Source: Candidatus Bilophila faecipullorum
Lineage (GTDB): Bacteria; Desulfobacterota; Desulfovibrionia; Desulfovibrionales; Desulfovibrionaceae
Direction of reading: 5' to 3'
DNA: 64,000 nt
Assembly: GCA_944326695.1 (NCBI GenBank)
Contig: CALVEZ010000020.1
Location: 1 to 64,000 of the forward strand
Shown in pieces: positions 28,824 through 37,530 of the stretch. The translations under genes and the position numbers were made by a program. The notes beneath the pieces are model-generated. The model was not told the DNA's origin, did not search any database, and was given only the letters and a program-made list of their open reading frames with translations. Every line of letters begins with the position of its first letter. Position 1 is the stretch's first letter.

Positions 28824-28910
28824 GCCGAAGTGGTGGAATTGGTAGACACGCTAGGTTCAGGGTCTAGTCGGGGTTCCTCGGTGGGAGTTCGAGTCTCCCC
28901 TTCGGCACCA
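28824..28910 (+). tRNA. tRNA-Leu (anticodon CAG), integration target
   Basis: An 87-nt class II tRNA: acceptor GCCGAAG pairing with CTTCGGC, anticodon loop TTCAGGG giving CAG, long variable arm (TCGGGGTTCCTCGGT), T arm GGGAGTTCGAGTCTCCC, A discriminator and encoded CCA. Its last 18 bases are repeated with one base missing at 42110-42126, marking it as the attachment site of the downstream element. The gene remains whole because the element supplies the 3' end. Confidence 0.95.
28893..28910 (+). other. Left attachment site (attL) in tRNA-Leu
   Basis: The last 18 bases of the tRNA. The first 12 (GTCTCCCCTTCG) and the CACCA end are shared with the right-hand copy, which lacks one G between them. 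Confidence 0.85.
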
Positions 28911-28924
28911 AGTAAGAATCCAAT

Positions 28925-28968
28925 CAAGTCCCGCAAGGTTCAAAAAACCTTGCGGGACTTGGCTTTTT
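28925..28968 (+). terminator. Rho-independent terminator after tRNA-Leu
   Basis: A perfect 16-bp stem, CAAGTCCCGCAAGGTT with AACCTTGCGGGACTTG, CAAAA loop, then GCTTTTTGG. As it lies inside the left end of the element, it was brought in by integration. Confidence 0.92.
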
Positions 28969-29117
28969 GGGCAATGGTATGTCCAGCGAGGTGTCGTGGG
29001 AAACGGGGAGAACCAGCAAAAATGACGGTATTTGCAGCGGTATGAGCCCACATGGAGGAAACGAGGCCCGAAAAATACCGTCACCCTGCAACCCCTTGCC
29101 AGAAAAGGATTTTAGCC

Positions 29118-30368
29118 ATGCCACTAACCGACACCATGCTCAGGAATTTGAAGTCCGACGGTACTCCTGCAAAACTGGCCGACTCTGAAGGCTTGTACCT
29201 CTACCTATCTGCTTCCGGTGGAAAATTGTGGCGGATGGATTACCGCTATGCCGGAAAAAGAAAGACGCTCAGCTTTGGCGCGTATCCCGCCGTCTCCCTG
29301 AAGGATGCTCGCCGCAAGCGCGACAAGGCCAAGGAACTGCTTGCCAACGACATTGATCCCGGCGCTCAGAAAAAGGCCGCCAAGGAAGAAGCCGAAGCAG
29401 CGGCGCGTGAACAGGCGCTGACCTTCGCCGTCGTCGCTCAGGAATGGTTCGCCACAAAGCAGGATTCCTACGCGGCGGCCAATATCAAGAAAAAGCAATG
29501 GCTCATTTCCCTGCTCAATGAGCGGATTGGTGAAAAGCCCATCAGCAAGCTGGTGCCAACCGATATTCTGGGCGCAATCAGGCCGGTGGAAGCCGCGGGG
29601 CATTCGGTAACGGCGCACAAGCTGGCCGAAACCGCCGGGCAGATATGCCGTTTTGCCCGCACCTGCGGCTATATCGTCTTCAACCCGGCTGACGGTCTCA
29701 AGGAAGTCCTCAAGCCAATCCAGACAAAGCATTACGCCACCATGACCGATCCCGCCGCTGTCGGCCATCTCCTGCGCTGCATAGACGAATATCAGGGCGG
29801 AGCCGTTGTCGGTTATGCGCTCAAGATATTGCCCTATCTGGCGTTGCGGAGCGCCGAGCTTCGCGGCGGCAGGTGGTCAGAGATTGATCTGGACAAGGCG
29901 CTCTGGATTGTGCCTGCCGCCAGAAGGGAAAACGCCAAGGATGGCGGCGGCATGAAGATGCGCATTGCCCATGCCGTGCCCCTGCCCACTCAGGCGGTCA
30001 AACTTTTCCGCGAACTGCATCTGCTCACAGGTACGGGCGAACTCTGCTTTCCGGGACGGCATTCAGCCTCGCAATGTATTTCCGATATGGCGCTTTTGAA
30101 CGGTATCCGCCGAATGGGTTTCAGCAAGGAGGAAATGACCATCCACGGTTTCCGCGCCATGTTCTCCACCATCCTGAATGAAAAAAAGCTGGAATGGGGC
30201 TTTGACGGCGACATCATTGAGGCCCAGCTTGCCCACAAGGAGCAGAATACCGTTCGGGATGCGTACAACCATGCGTCATATCTGGATAAACGACGTGAAT
30301 TGCTTCAGAGGTGGGCCGATTATCTGGACGAATTGCGAAATCAGGATACATCCAATTCACTGAAATAA
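29118..30368 (+). CDS. int: Tyrosine-type integrase (P4/DUF4102 family)
   Basis: A 416-residue site-specific recombinase. The N-terminal DUF4102 arm-binding domain (MPLTDTMLRNLKSDGTPAKL ... LWRMDYRYAGKRKTLSFGAYP ... LKDARRKRDKAKELLAND) is typical of tRNA-targeting island integrases. The catalytic core has LALRSAELRGGRWSEID (Arg near 243), HGFRAMFST (H-x-x-R near 342) and AYNHASYLDKRREL (nucleophilic Tyr near 388). The start at 29118 fits the family N terminus; the frame upstream to 29052 is discarded. It is the first gene inside attL, oriented away from the tRNA. Confidence 0.93.
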   Translation: MPLTDTMLRNLKSDGTPAKLADSEGLYLYLSASGGKLWRMDYRYAGKRKTLSFGAYPAVSLKDARRKRDKAKELLANDIDPGAQKKAAKEEAEAAAREQALTFAVVAQEWFATKQDSYAAANIKKKQWLISLLNERIGEKPISKLVPTDILGAIRPVEAAGHSVTAHKLAETAGQICRFARTCGYIVFNPADGLKEVLKPIQTKHYATMTDPAAVGHLLRCIDEYQGGAVVGYALKILPYLALRSAELRGGRWSEIDLDKALWIVPAARRENAKDGGGMKMRIAHAVPLPTQAVKLFRELHLLTGTGELCFPGRHSASQCISDMALLNGIRRMGFSKEEMTIHGFRAMFSTILNEKKLEWGFDGDIIEAQLAHKEQNTVRDAYNHASYLDKRRELLQRWADYLDELRNQDTSNSLK

Positions 30369-30504
30369 TTCAGTAAGCAAAACTTTCAAATTTATGGCAG
30401 GGCGTTGCGGCAGATCGGCTGTGACGCCTTGCCGTTTTTATCTGCGCCCCAAAATTGCTTGCCACAAAAATTTTTTCTGAAAATTTCACTTTTTCATGCA
30501 CCTC

Positions 30505-30564
30505 TATCGAACTGTATCGGACTGCATCGAACCACATAGCACGGTATCGTACCGTATCAACAAT
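30505..30564. repeat. Six 10-bp phased iterons upstream of the AlpA-like gene
   Basis: Successive decamers TATCGAACTG, TATCGGACTG, CATCGAACCA, CATAGCACGG, TATCGTACCG and TATCAACAAT, consensus YATCGnACnG, in exact 10-bp register. The stretch 30541-30555 is also a palindrome (ACGGTA-TCG-TACCGT), and CGATACGG recurs in opposite orientation at 30614, next to the downstream ribosome binding site. Helical phasing suggests a cooperative protein-binding array for an excision or regulatory protein. Confidence 0.75.
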
Positions 30565-30629
30565 GTGGATTAATTGAATAAATATGCTATAGCACTCCGT
30601 AAAGACCATTACGATACGGAGGTAATGCT

Positions 30630-30839
30630 ATGGCAACTCAAATACCCGTCACAGGTTTTCTCAGGCTTCACCAGATTCTGGAATTTTTCCCCATAAGCAA
30701 GAGCGCATGGTGGAAAGGCTGCTCCACAGGCCGCTATCCAAAGCCACTGAAGCTTGGCCCGCGCACGACCGTCTGGCGCGCCGAAGACATCAAGGCGTTC
30801 ATTGAAAACGCCGGTAAGGAAGGAGAAGGCCATGACTGA
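30630..30839 (+). CDS. AlpA-like DNA-binding regulator/excisionase
   Basis: A 69-residue MerR-like helix-turn-helix protein: FLRLHQILEFFPISKSAWWKGCSTGRYPKPLKLGPRTTVWRAEDIKAFIE is the full AlpA pattern (recognition helix, then wing ending VWR-x-x-DI). AlpA relatives activate integrase expression or act as recombination directionality factors in P4-type islands. CGGAGG precedes the ATG. It overlaps the start of the replication gene by eight bases and follows the phased iterons, its most likely binding sites. Confidence 0.88.
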   Translation: MATQIPVTGFLRLHQILEFFPISKSAWWKGCSTGRYPKPLKLGPRTTVWRAEDIKAFIENAGKEGEGHD

Positions 30840-31512
30840 TCTTCTCCATACTTTCCATGATGTGCTTGGCCAGCATGGCCTTGTTCCTGAAGAAATCCTT
30901 GCTGACGGCACTCTTCACCGCTGCCCCACAGAGGGTAAACCCCGCAAGCTGAACGGCGCATACATTGCTCATCTGGACAAACCGGCCACTCTCTGGTGGT
31001 GCAACTGGGAAACCGACGATCAGGGCACGTTCTGCATCGAAGAAAAACAGACGCTTCCCGTGTCCGAACTTTCGGCATGGCGGGAACGCCAGCAATCCAT
31101 CCGGCGACAGCGGGAAGAAGAATGTACCAGACGCCATGCGGAAGCGGCCCAGCAGGCCAGACAGGAATGGAATGCGTCAAGAGCGTGCGACGCCAGCCAT
31201 CCCTACTTGCGGCGCAAGGGCATTCCAGCTTTGGAAGGCATACGGCAGGCACCGGACGGTACTCTGCTTATCCCCGTTCTGGATGCCGCAGACAATCTGC
31301 AAAGCCTGCAACGCATCTACCCTGATGGAACCAAGCTTTTCCTCGTTGGCGGCAAGGTTTCAGACGGCAGGTTCATCATGCAGGGCCAGCCGGAAAGTCC
31401 GATAGCCATCTGCGAAGGCTTTGCCACTGGCGCAAGCATCCATCTTGCCACTGCTGGACGGTTCATGTGGCCTTTTCCGCAAATAATCTTGCACCAGTTG
31501 CCAAGAGCGTAA
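30832..31512 (+). CDS. 5' part of frameshifted Toprim/AAA replication protein
   Basis: A 226-residue open segment that breaks inside a Toprim domain. It has an N-terminal region with coiled character (SELSAWRERQQSIRRQREEE), then HPYLRRKGIPALEGIRQAPDGTLLIPVLDAADNLQSLQRIYPDGTKLFL and the Toprim glutamate motif ICEGFATGASIHLATAG near the end, after which the frame fails. The rest of Toprim (VAFSANNL ... CGDND) follows in the -1 frame. Restoring one G near 31467 joins the two into a 594-codon gene with RFMVAFSANNL at the junction. The start ATG 30832 follows GGAAGGAGAAGG. It is probably a pseudogene unless the shift is programmed or a sequence error. Confidence 0.75.
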   Translation: MTDLLHTFHDVLGQHGLVPEEILADGTLHRCPTEGKPRKLNGAYIAHLDKPATLWWCNWETDDQGTFCIEEKQTLPVSELSAWRERQQSIRRQREEECTRRHAEAAQQARQEWNASRACDASHPYLRRKGIPALEGIRQAPDGTLLIPVLDAADNLQSLQRIYPDGTKLFLVGGKVSDGRFIMQGQPESPIAICEGFATGASIHLATAGRFMWPFPQIILHQLPRA

Positions 31513-32615
31513 AAGAACAGTTTCCAGACAGTTCAATCATTATTTGCGGCGACAATGACGAAACCGGACGCAACAAAGGGGAGGAAGCGTCCAGACTCGC
31601 AAACGCTCAACTTGTACTGCCCCAATTCACCAACGGGAACGGTACTGATTTCAATGACCTCCACCAGATTGAAGGTCTTGAAGCCGTCCGCTCCCAACTG
31701 GAAACAGCCCTGACCAAACAGCACGGTCTTGTCGCCCTGGACATGAGTGAATTCCTGTCCATGAAAATACCTGACCGGGGTTATCTTCTATCGCCAATCC
31801 TCCCGGTTCAGGGGATAGGCATCCTGTACGCTCCGCGAGGTGTGGGCAAGACCTTTGCCGCCCTGAGCGTGGCCGTGGCCGTCGCATCCGGCGGCGCGGT
31901 TTTCAACTGGCGCGCGCCCATGCCCAAAAAAACGCTCTATGTGGACGGGGAAATGCCGGCCACTTCCATGCAAAGCCGTTTGTCCTCCCTTGTGGGGGGT
32001 ATGTCCATCCCGCCGCAGGCGCTGAAAAACCTTTCACTCATTACGCCGGACTTGCAGCCGTGCGCCATGCCGGATTTGTCCACACCCAATGGGCAAGCCA
32101 TGATTGAGCCGCTTCTGAAAGGCGTGGACATGCTTGTCCTGGACAATATCGCCACACTCTGCCGCACGGGCAAGGAAAACGAATCGCAGTCCTGGCAGGC
32201 CATGCAGGCGTGGCTTCTGGATCTGCGCCGTAGAGGAATCACGGTGCTTCTGATTCACCATGCCGGAAAGTCCGGCGACCAGCGCGGCACCAGCGCCAAG
32301 GAGGACATCATGGATACGGTCATCAGCCTCCGCAGGCCCAGGGAATATGCAATGGCCGAAGGCGCGAGGTTTGAGGTTCATCTGACCAAAGCCAGGGGCA
32401 TTCTCGGCGATGACGCCAAACCTTTCGAGGCCAACCTGATTACCGAAGGCAACGCCCTGCACTGGCAGGTTCGGGAAATTGAGGATGTGGAGCTGGAGGA
32501 GCTGAAAAGGTTGCTTGGCGAGGGCTACAGCATTCGCGACTGCGCCGAGGAAATGGGCAAGTCCAAGGGCGCGATTCAGCGCCTGAAAAAGAGATTGGAA
32601 GCCTGTTCAAAATAG
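31467..32615 (+). CDS. 3' part of frameshifted Toprim/AAA replication protein (RepA-like ATPase)
   Basis: An open frame from a GTG at 31467, covering the second half of Toprim (VAFSANNLAPVAKSV, then IIICGDNDETGRNKGEEA with the D-x-D metal motif) and a RecA-fold ATPase. The ATPase has Walker A APRGVGKTFAAL, TLYVDGEMPA, Walker B VDMLVLDNIATL and the RecA-like ITVLLIHHAGKSGDQRGTS. The C terminus carries a helix-turn-helix-like segment EGYSIRDCAEEMGKSKGAIQRLKKRL. Such fused primase-helicases initiate replication of P4-like elements. Separated from the Toprim glutamate by the frameshift, this piece alone could still be an ATPase, but no ribosome binding site is evident at 31467. Confidence 0.75.
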   Translation: MAFSANNLAPVAKSVKEQFPDSSIIICGDNDETGRNKGEEASRLANAQLVLPQFTNGNGTDFNDLHQIEGLEAVRSQLETALTKQHGLVALDMSEFLSMKIPDRGYLLSPILPVQGIGILYAPRGVGKTFAALSVAVAVASGGAVFNWRAPMPKKTLYVDGEMPATSMQSRLSSLVGGMSIPPQALKNLSLITPDLQPCAMPDLSTPNGQAMIEPLLKGVDMLVLDNIATLCRTGKENESQSWQAMQAWLLDLRRRGITVLLIHHAGKSGDQRGTSAKEDIMDTVISLRRPREYAMAEGARFEVHLTKARGILGDDAKPFEANLITEGNALHWQVREIEDVELEELKRLLGEGYSIRDCAEEMGKSKGAIQRLKKRLEACSK

Positions 32616-32624
32616 ACCGATTGG

Positions 32625-32672
32625 AGGTGTACCGCTGTACCGCTGCTTAAGCGCCGGTACAGCGGTACACCT
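32625..32672. other. Large perfect palindrome, candidate origin (oriT or replication)
   Basis: 18-bp perfect arms, AGGTGTACCGCTGTACCG and CGGTACAGCGGTACACCT, around a 12-nt centre that is itself partly palindromic (GCTTAAGC). Each arm also repeats GTACCGCT internally. It lies between the replication ATPase and the relaxase genes, 28 bases before the relaxase ATG, where MobV-type oriT sequences usually sit. No T run follows, so termination is less likely. Confidence 0.6.
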
Positions 32673-32700
32673 GTTTCCTACAGGATAAGGAAGTTTCATT

Positions 32701-33948
32701 ATGTCCACACTCGTCCTGCACATGAGCAAGTTCAAAAAGGACGCCATTCGCGGCATCCAGTCGCACAACCGGCGCGAGCGAGAGAGCCATTCCAACCCCG
32801 ATATTGATTACAGCCGAAGCGCGGGAAACTACGATTTGCATGAATCCGCTTCAGGCAACTACGCGCAGACCATCCAGAATCGCATTGACGATCTGCTCAT
32901 GGTCAAGGCTGTCCGCAAGGATGCCGTGCATCTGTGCGGCCTGATTGTCAGTTCGGACAAATCGTTCTTTACCCGCATGGGCAAGGAGGAAACCAGACGC
33001 TTTTTTGAGGAGGCCGCGGCCTATCTCACGGATTTTGTCGGCAAGGAAAACGTCATCTCGGCAATGGTTCATATGGATGAAAAGACGCCGCACATGCACT
33101 TCCTTCATGTGCCGGTCACTCAGGATGGACGGCTCAGTGCCAACAGCATCTATACCCGCGCCAGTCTGAAAAAGCTGCAAACCGAATTGCCGAGCTACCT
33201 GCAAAGTCGAGGCTTCGAGATTCAGCGTGGCGTCGAGCAGAAGCCAGGCTCCGCAAAAAAACATCTGGATACGCGGGAGTTCAAGCAGCAACAGGAGAGC
33301 CTCGCCGGTCTGCGGCGCGAATCTGACGCCGTGGCGCACGAAGCCCTGCAACTCATCGGAGAAATAATCGAAAGGCGGAAGCAGGAGGAAGTCTTGCAGG
33401 AACGCCTGCAATCCATGGAACAGCAGGCCCGCGAGGCGGAAGCCATTCTATCGGACATGCCGGAACTGCCGCAGGCGTCATTGCTCAATTACAAATTCGT
33501 GCTGAAGCAGGCACAGACAATCATGACGCAGCAGCAAAAATCCCTTGCCGAAAAAAGCATGATCGCTGCCGCAAGAGACAAATTGCAGGCCGAAAACAAG
33601 GCGCTGGAAAAACGGCTGCAAGAGCTTTCAAGACAATATTCCCTCCTCAAGGCGCAGTATGCACAGGAGCAGGAAGTCAATGCCCACAACATGCGCAGCC
33701 TGATGCAACAAGAGCGGGACTTTCAGGATGAACTGGAGGAATACCGGGAGTTCACCCTCCAGCCGGAAATCATGCCGCTCCACGCCGCGTTCCTTCAGGA
33801 AAAGGAGGAACAGCGGCAGCGGGAGGAAGAAGAGCAGCAAGAGCGAGAGCGTCAGGAAGCGGAAGCCCGCCAGCAGGCCGAGCGCGAACGGCAAAATCGG
33901 CAAGAGCCGGAAGCCGTGCCGCAACGCCGTCGCTCAAGGATGCGCTGA
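32701..33948 (+). CDS. mob: MobV-type relaxase (Pre/Mob family)
   Basis: A 415-residue plasmid mobilization relaxase. The N terminus HMSKFKKDAIRGIQSHNRRERESHSNPDIDYSRSAGNYDL is the MobV motif I region. The metal-binding HUH motif is MVHMDEKTPHMHFLHVP, near residues 120-137. The second half is a long Gln/Glu-rich coiled coil (about 190-410) ending in a basic tail QRRRSRMR. The relaxase nicks oriT and pilots the single strand through a conjugation machine supplied in trans. A palindrome immediately upstream is the best oriT candidate. Confidence 0.9.
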   Translation: MSTLVLHMSKFKKDAIRGIQSHNRRERESHSNPDIDYSRSAGNYDLHESASGNYAQTIQNRIDDLLMVKAVRKDAVHLCGLIVSSDKSFFTRMGKEETRRFFEEAAAYLTDFVGKENVISAMVHMDEKTPHMHFLHVPVTQDGRLSANSIYTRASLKKLQTELPSYLQSRGFEIQRGVEQKPGSAKKHLDTREFKQQQESLAGLRRESDAVAHEALQLIGEIIERRKQEEVLQERLQSMEQQAREAEAILSDMPELPQASLLNYKFVLKQAQTIMTQQQKSLAEKSMIAAARDKLQAENKALEKRLQELSRQYSLLKAQYAQEQEVNAHNMRSLMQQERDFQDELEEYREFTLQPEIMPLHAAFLQEKEEQRQREEEEQQERERQEAEARQQAERERQNRQEPEAVPQRRRSRMR

Positions 33949-33966
33949 CCGTCCGCCGGGAATCCC

Positions 33967-34018
33967 GACTCAACTGTGAGTCATAGCCCACTAGGGTTTA
34001 CTGCGTAAACCCGTGGGC
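33967..34018. other. Clustered hairpins downstream of the relaxase
   Basis: GACTCA-ACTG-TGAGTC (33967-33982) is followed by a long stem: GCCCAC and GTGGGC (33986-33991 / 34013-34018) enclosing GGGTTTAC-TGC-GTAAACCC (33994-34012). No T run follows. The structure could be part of an oriT or a single-strand origin; it lies between the relaxase and accessory genes. Confidence 0.55.
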
Positions 34019-34092
34019 AAGCGTGCCGCTTGACCGCCAAAGGCAAAAGACAAAACCGGGGACATGCCCCATCACCTATAGGAGAAAACGCC

Positions 34093-34497
34093 ATGAGCAT
34101 CACAGCCAGCCAGGTGAAAGAAATCCGGCAAGAGTTCGCCCGGCTCAAGCCCGCCACCGTCACGCTGGACGGAAACCGCGCCATGACCGTGAAGCAGGCC
34201 ATTTTCACCCTTGCCCCGACGCTGGAACGGATGAAGAAGCGCGGCTTCGACACTCAGGAGATAGTCGAAAAGCTGCATGAGAAAGGGATTGAGGTGAAAC
34301 CTCAGACCCTGACCAAATATCTGACCGAAGCCAGACGGCAGCGGGAAGGCCGAAAGGCCCAAAAGAGAGACACGCCCCCGCCCACCGCTGCCAAGACTGA
34401 AGGGATTGCCAGACGACAGGATGATAATAACCAACAGTCGCAGGGCACAGGAGGCGGTTTTACCATCAGCCCGGATACGCCGCTGGATGAACTATAG
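34093..34497 (+). CDS. Putative mobilization accessory protein
   Basis: A 134-residue basic protein. The central part, [58 protein letters not shown], reads as a helix-turn-helix of the type found in small plasmid proteins beside relaxases. The C-terminal 45 residues are a polar, Gln/Asn-rich disordered tail. AGGAG sits 9 bases before ATG 34093. I do not assign a named family. Position after the relaxase and beside hairpins suggests an oriT-binding (MobC-like) role. Confidence 0.55.
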   Translation: MSITASQVKEIRQEFARLKPATVTLDGNRAMTVKQAIFTLAPTLERMKKRGFDTQEIVEKLHEKGIEVKPQTLTKYLTEARRQREGRKAQKRDTPPPTAAKTEGIARRQDDNNQQSQGTGGGFTISPDTPLDEL

Positions 34498-34604
34498 CCG
34501 CAATGGGATGTCCGCTATCCCGTTTGCGGACATTCCTGCTCTTGCCATGCAACTTCCAGGCACCTATAATCCAAGCTGAAAACACCATTTACGAAGGACA
34601 AAGC

Positions 34605-36149
34605 ATGGCACGCCCCAAGAAAGAAACGCCGCAGGAGCCGCTGGAAAAGCAGCTCTGGAGCGCGGCGGACAAGCTGCGCAAAAACCTGGATGCCGCTGAC
34701 TACAAGCATGTGGTGCTCGGCCTCATATTCCTCAAATATATTTCGGATTCCTTCGAGAGCCTGCGGGCGCAGCTTCTGGAAGGGAAAGGCGAATTTGAAG
34801 GGGCCGACCCGGAGGACAGGGACGAATACAAGGCCAAGAATGTCTTTTTCGTGCCCCGGGCCGCCCGCTGGAACTGGCTGCGCGACAATGCCAAGAAGCC
34901 GGACATCGGCGTCCTTGTTGACGCCGCCATGGACGCCATTGAGAAGGGCAATCCCGCGCTCAAGGGCGTTCTGCCCAAGGTGTACGCCCGCGACAATCTG
35001 GACCCTGCCACGCTCGGCGCGCTCATCGACCTGGTTTCCGGCATCGCCCTGGGGGACGCCAAGGCACGCAGCGCCGACGTGCTGGGCCACGTTTTTGAGT
35101 ATTTCCTTGGCGAGTTCGCCCTGGCCGAGGGCAAGAAGGGGGGCCAGTTCTATACGCCGCGTTCCATCGTCGAGTTGCTGGTCGCCATGCTGGAGCCGTT
35201 CAAGGGTCGCGTCATGGACCCCTGCTGCGGCAGCGGCGGCATGTTTGTGCAAAGCGAGAAGTTTGTGCGCGAGCATCAGGGCCGCATCAGGGACATCAGT
35301 ATCTATGGGCAGGAGAGCAATCAGACCACATGGCGGCTGGCAAAAATGAACCTTGCCATTCGCGGCATTGAAAGTTCACAGGTCAAATGGAACAATGAAG
35401 GCTCTTTTCTCAACGATGCGCTCAAGGATGTGCGGGCCGACTATATTCTCGCCAATCCGCCCTTCAATGACAGCGACTGGAGCGGCGACATGCTCCGCAA
35501 GGACGCCCGCTGGCAATATGGTGTGCCCCCAGCCGGGAGCGCCAATTTCGCATGGCTTCAGCATTTTGCCTTCCACCTCGCCCCGGCGGGGCAGGCCGGA
35601 ATTGTGCTGGCAAAGGGTGCGCTGACCAGCAAGACCAACGGCGAGGGCGAAATCCGCCGCCGGATGATTGAAGAAGGCAATTTGATTGACTGCATTGTCA
35701 ATCTGCCAACCAAGCTCTTCCTGAATACCCAGATTCCGGCGGCGCTGTGGTTTCTGGCGCGCGACCGCACGAACCACCGCTTCCGCAACCGCAGCGGTGA
35801 GATTTTGTTCATTGACGCCCGCACCATGGGCACGCTCATCAACCGCCGCACCCGCGTCCTGACGCCGGAAGACATCCAGACCATCAGCGACACCTACCAC
35901 AACTGGCGCACTGTGGACGGCGCGTATGAAGACGTGAAGGGTTTCTGCGCCTCTGTGCCGCTCTCCGAAGTGGCGGCAAAGGACTATGTGCTCACCCCGG
36001 GCCGCTATGTGGGCCTGCCGGACGAGGAGGACGACTTTGATTTTGCCGAGCGCTTCGCCAGCCTGCAAAAAGAGTTCGCGGCGCAGCTTGAGGAGGAGAA
36101 AAAGCTGAACGCGGCGATTCTGGAGAGCTTGGGGAAGGTGAAGTTATGA
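34605..36149 (+). CDS. hsdM: Type I restriction-modification methyltransferase subunit HsdM
   Basis: A 514-residue N6-adenine methyltransferase subunit. An N-terminal helical domain ([38 protein letters not shown]) precedes the catalytic domain with the AdoMet motif [12 protein letters not shown] (near 202-213) and the catalytic NPPFND (N-P-P-F, near 283). Motif order and length are standard. It overlaps hsdS by four bases (ATGA at 36146). Methylation of one adenine per strand of the target site protects the host and the element. Confidence 0.95.
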   Translation: MARPKKETPQEPLEKQLWSAADKLRKNLDAADYKHVVLGLIFLKYISDSFESLRAQLLEGKGEFEGADPEDRDEYKAKNVFFVPRAARWNWLRDNAKKPDIGVLVDAAMDAIEKGNPALKGVLPKVYARDNLDPATLGALIDLVSGIALGDAKARSADVLGHVFEYFLGEFALAEGKKGGQFYTPRSIVELLVAMLEPFKGRVMDPCCGSGGMFVQSEKFVREHQGRIRDISIYGQESNQTTWRLAKMNLAIRGIESSQVKWNNEGSFLNDALKDVRADYILANPPFNDSDWSGDMLRKDARWQYGVPPAGSANFAWLQHFAFHLAPAGQAGIVLAKGALTSKTNGEGEIRRRMIEEGNLIDCIVNLPTKLFLNTQIPAALWFLARDRTNHRFRNRSGEILFIDARTMGTLINRRTRVLTPEDIQTISDTYHNWRTVDGAYEDVKGFCASVPLSEVAAKDYVLTPGRYVGLPDEEDDFDFAERFASLQKEFAAQLEEEKKLNAAILESLGKVKL

Positions 36150-37312
36150 CAAAATGGCAAGAACATCTACTTGAAGATGTAGTTGAAAAGTTTATTGATT
36201 ATAGAGGAAAAACGCCAGTTAAAACATCTTATGGAGTGCCATTAGTCACTGCGAAAATTGTAAAAAATGGTAAAATATTAAAACCTACTGAGTTTATTTC
36301 TGAGGCGGAGTACCCAATATGGATGAGAAGAGGGTATCCGAAAATAAATGATGTTGTTTTAACGACTGAAGCCCCTTTGGGAGAAGTTGGGATATTAAAA
36401 ATAGAAAAAATAGCATTGGCACAAAGGATTATTCTTATTCGGGGGAAAAAAAATTTACTTCATAATCATTTTTTGAAGTTTTATCTGCAAAGTCCTCTCG
36501 GGCAAGAAACACTAAGAGCGCGTGCTTCTGGCTCAACTGTTAGTGGTATTAAAGCGGCTGAGTTAAAAAGAATCCCAATACCAGTCCCTTGTTATGCCGA
36601 GCAACGCGCTATTGCCTCCGTCCTCAGTAATCTTGACGACAAAATCGACCTGCTGCACCGGCAAAATGCCACGCTTGAGGCGATGGCCGAGGCGTTGTTT
36701 ATAGAGCTGTTTATAAATAATGCCGGGAATAGTGAGATTGAATCAATCACAAAATACATCAATTTTAATCCATGCTATTCATTAAAAAAAGGGGAAGCCG
36801 CCCAATTTTTAGAAATGTCAAACCTAAATACAAATTCTTTTCATCCATCAGCAGTGACTCAAAAAAATTTTTCTTCGGGGATGAAATTTATGAATAAAGA
36901 TACGTTATTGGCAAGAATTACTCCGTGCCTAGAGAATGGAAAAGCATGTTATGTGACCTTTCTTGCTAAAAATGAAGTTGGGTGGGGTTCTACAGAATAT
37001 ATCGTCATGCGTCCAATTGCTAAACTACATCCACTATTTGCGTATTGTCTTGCAAAATCGGAAGATTTCAGGGGATACGCTGAAAACTGTCTTCAAGGTT
37101 CAAGCGGTCGTCAAAGAGTGGATCTTCACCATTTACAGCAATATCAAATTAATTTTGTGACGAATGAAAAATTAGAAAAATTTAATGCACTTGCTGAAAT
37201 GATCGAACCTAAACTCCACAACAACTATATCCAAATCCAGACACTCGAAAAACTTCGCGACACGCTCCTCCCCAAGCTCATGAGCGGGGAAGTGCGCGTA
37301 TCCTTGGGCTGA
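36146..37312 (+). CDS. hsdS: Type I restriction-modification specificity subunit HsdS
   Basis: A 388-residue specificity subunit with two target-recognition domains. TRD1 covers about residues 1-150 and TRD2 about 195-355. Each is followed by a conserved helical spacer ([34 protein letters not shown], and later [22 protein letters not shown]). The spacers are G+C-rich like hsdM and hsdR, while both TRDs are strongly AT-rich, the pattern expected when TRDs are exchanged by recombination. The C-terminal codons lie in the first copy of a 130-bp tandem duplication, but the gene itself is complete. Confidence 0.93.
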   Translation: MTKWQEHLLEDVVEKFIDYRGKTPVKTSYGVPLVTAKIVKNGKILKPTEFISEAEYPIWMRRGYPKINDVVLTTEAPLGEVGILKIEKIALAQRIILIRGKKNLLHNHFLKFYLQSPLGQETLRARASGSTVSGIKAAELKRIPIPVPCYAEQRAIASVLSNLDDKIDLLHRQNATLEAMAEALFIELFINNAGNSEIESITKYINFNPCYSLKKGEAAQFLEMSNLNTNSFHPSAVTQKNFSSGMKFMNKDTLLARITPCLENGKACYVTFLAKNEVGWGSTEYIVMRPIAKLHPLFAYCLAKSEDFRGYAENCLQGSSGRQRVDLHHLQQYQINFVTNEKLEKFNALAEMIEPKLHNNYIQIQTLEKLRDTLLPKLMSGEVRVSLG

Positions 37313-37530
37313 ACGATACGAGGTCGTCATGCTGATATACATGGATACCTGCTGTTTCAATCGACCGTATGACGACCAGTCCCTCATACGCAATTCCCTT
37401 CCCAAGCTCATGAGCGGGGAAGTGCGCGTATCCTTGGGCTGAACGATACGAGGTCGTCATGCTGATATACATGGATACCTGCTGTTTCAATCGACCGTAT
37501 GACGACCAGTCCCTCATACGCAATTCCCTT
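37271..37530. repeat. 130-bp perfect tandem duplication at the hsdS/PIN junction
   Basis: Bases 37271-37400 are repeated without a mismatch at 37401-37530. The unit contains the last 14 codons of hsdS, the intergenic spacer with its GAGG ribosome binding site, and the first 24 codons of the PIN gene. The result is an intact hsdS, a chimeric mini-frame, and an intact PIN gene. Lack of any divergence means it is very recent or an assembly artefact. Confidence 0.95.
37329..37442 (+). pseudogene. Chimeric PIN/HsdS mini-ORF made by the duplication
   Basis: Thirty-seven codons: the first 24 residues of the PIN protein (MLIYMDTCCFNRPYDDQSLI...) run in frame into the last residues of HsdS ([13 protein letters not shown]). 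It has the same ribosome binding site as the real PIN gene and could be translated, but lacks the rest of the PIN active site. A by-product of the tandem duplication. Confidence 0.75.
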
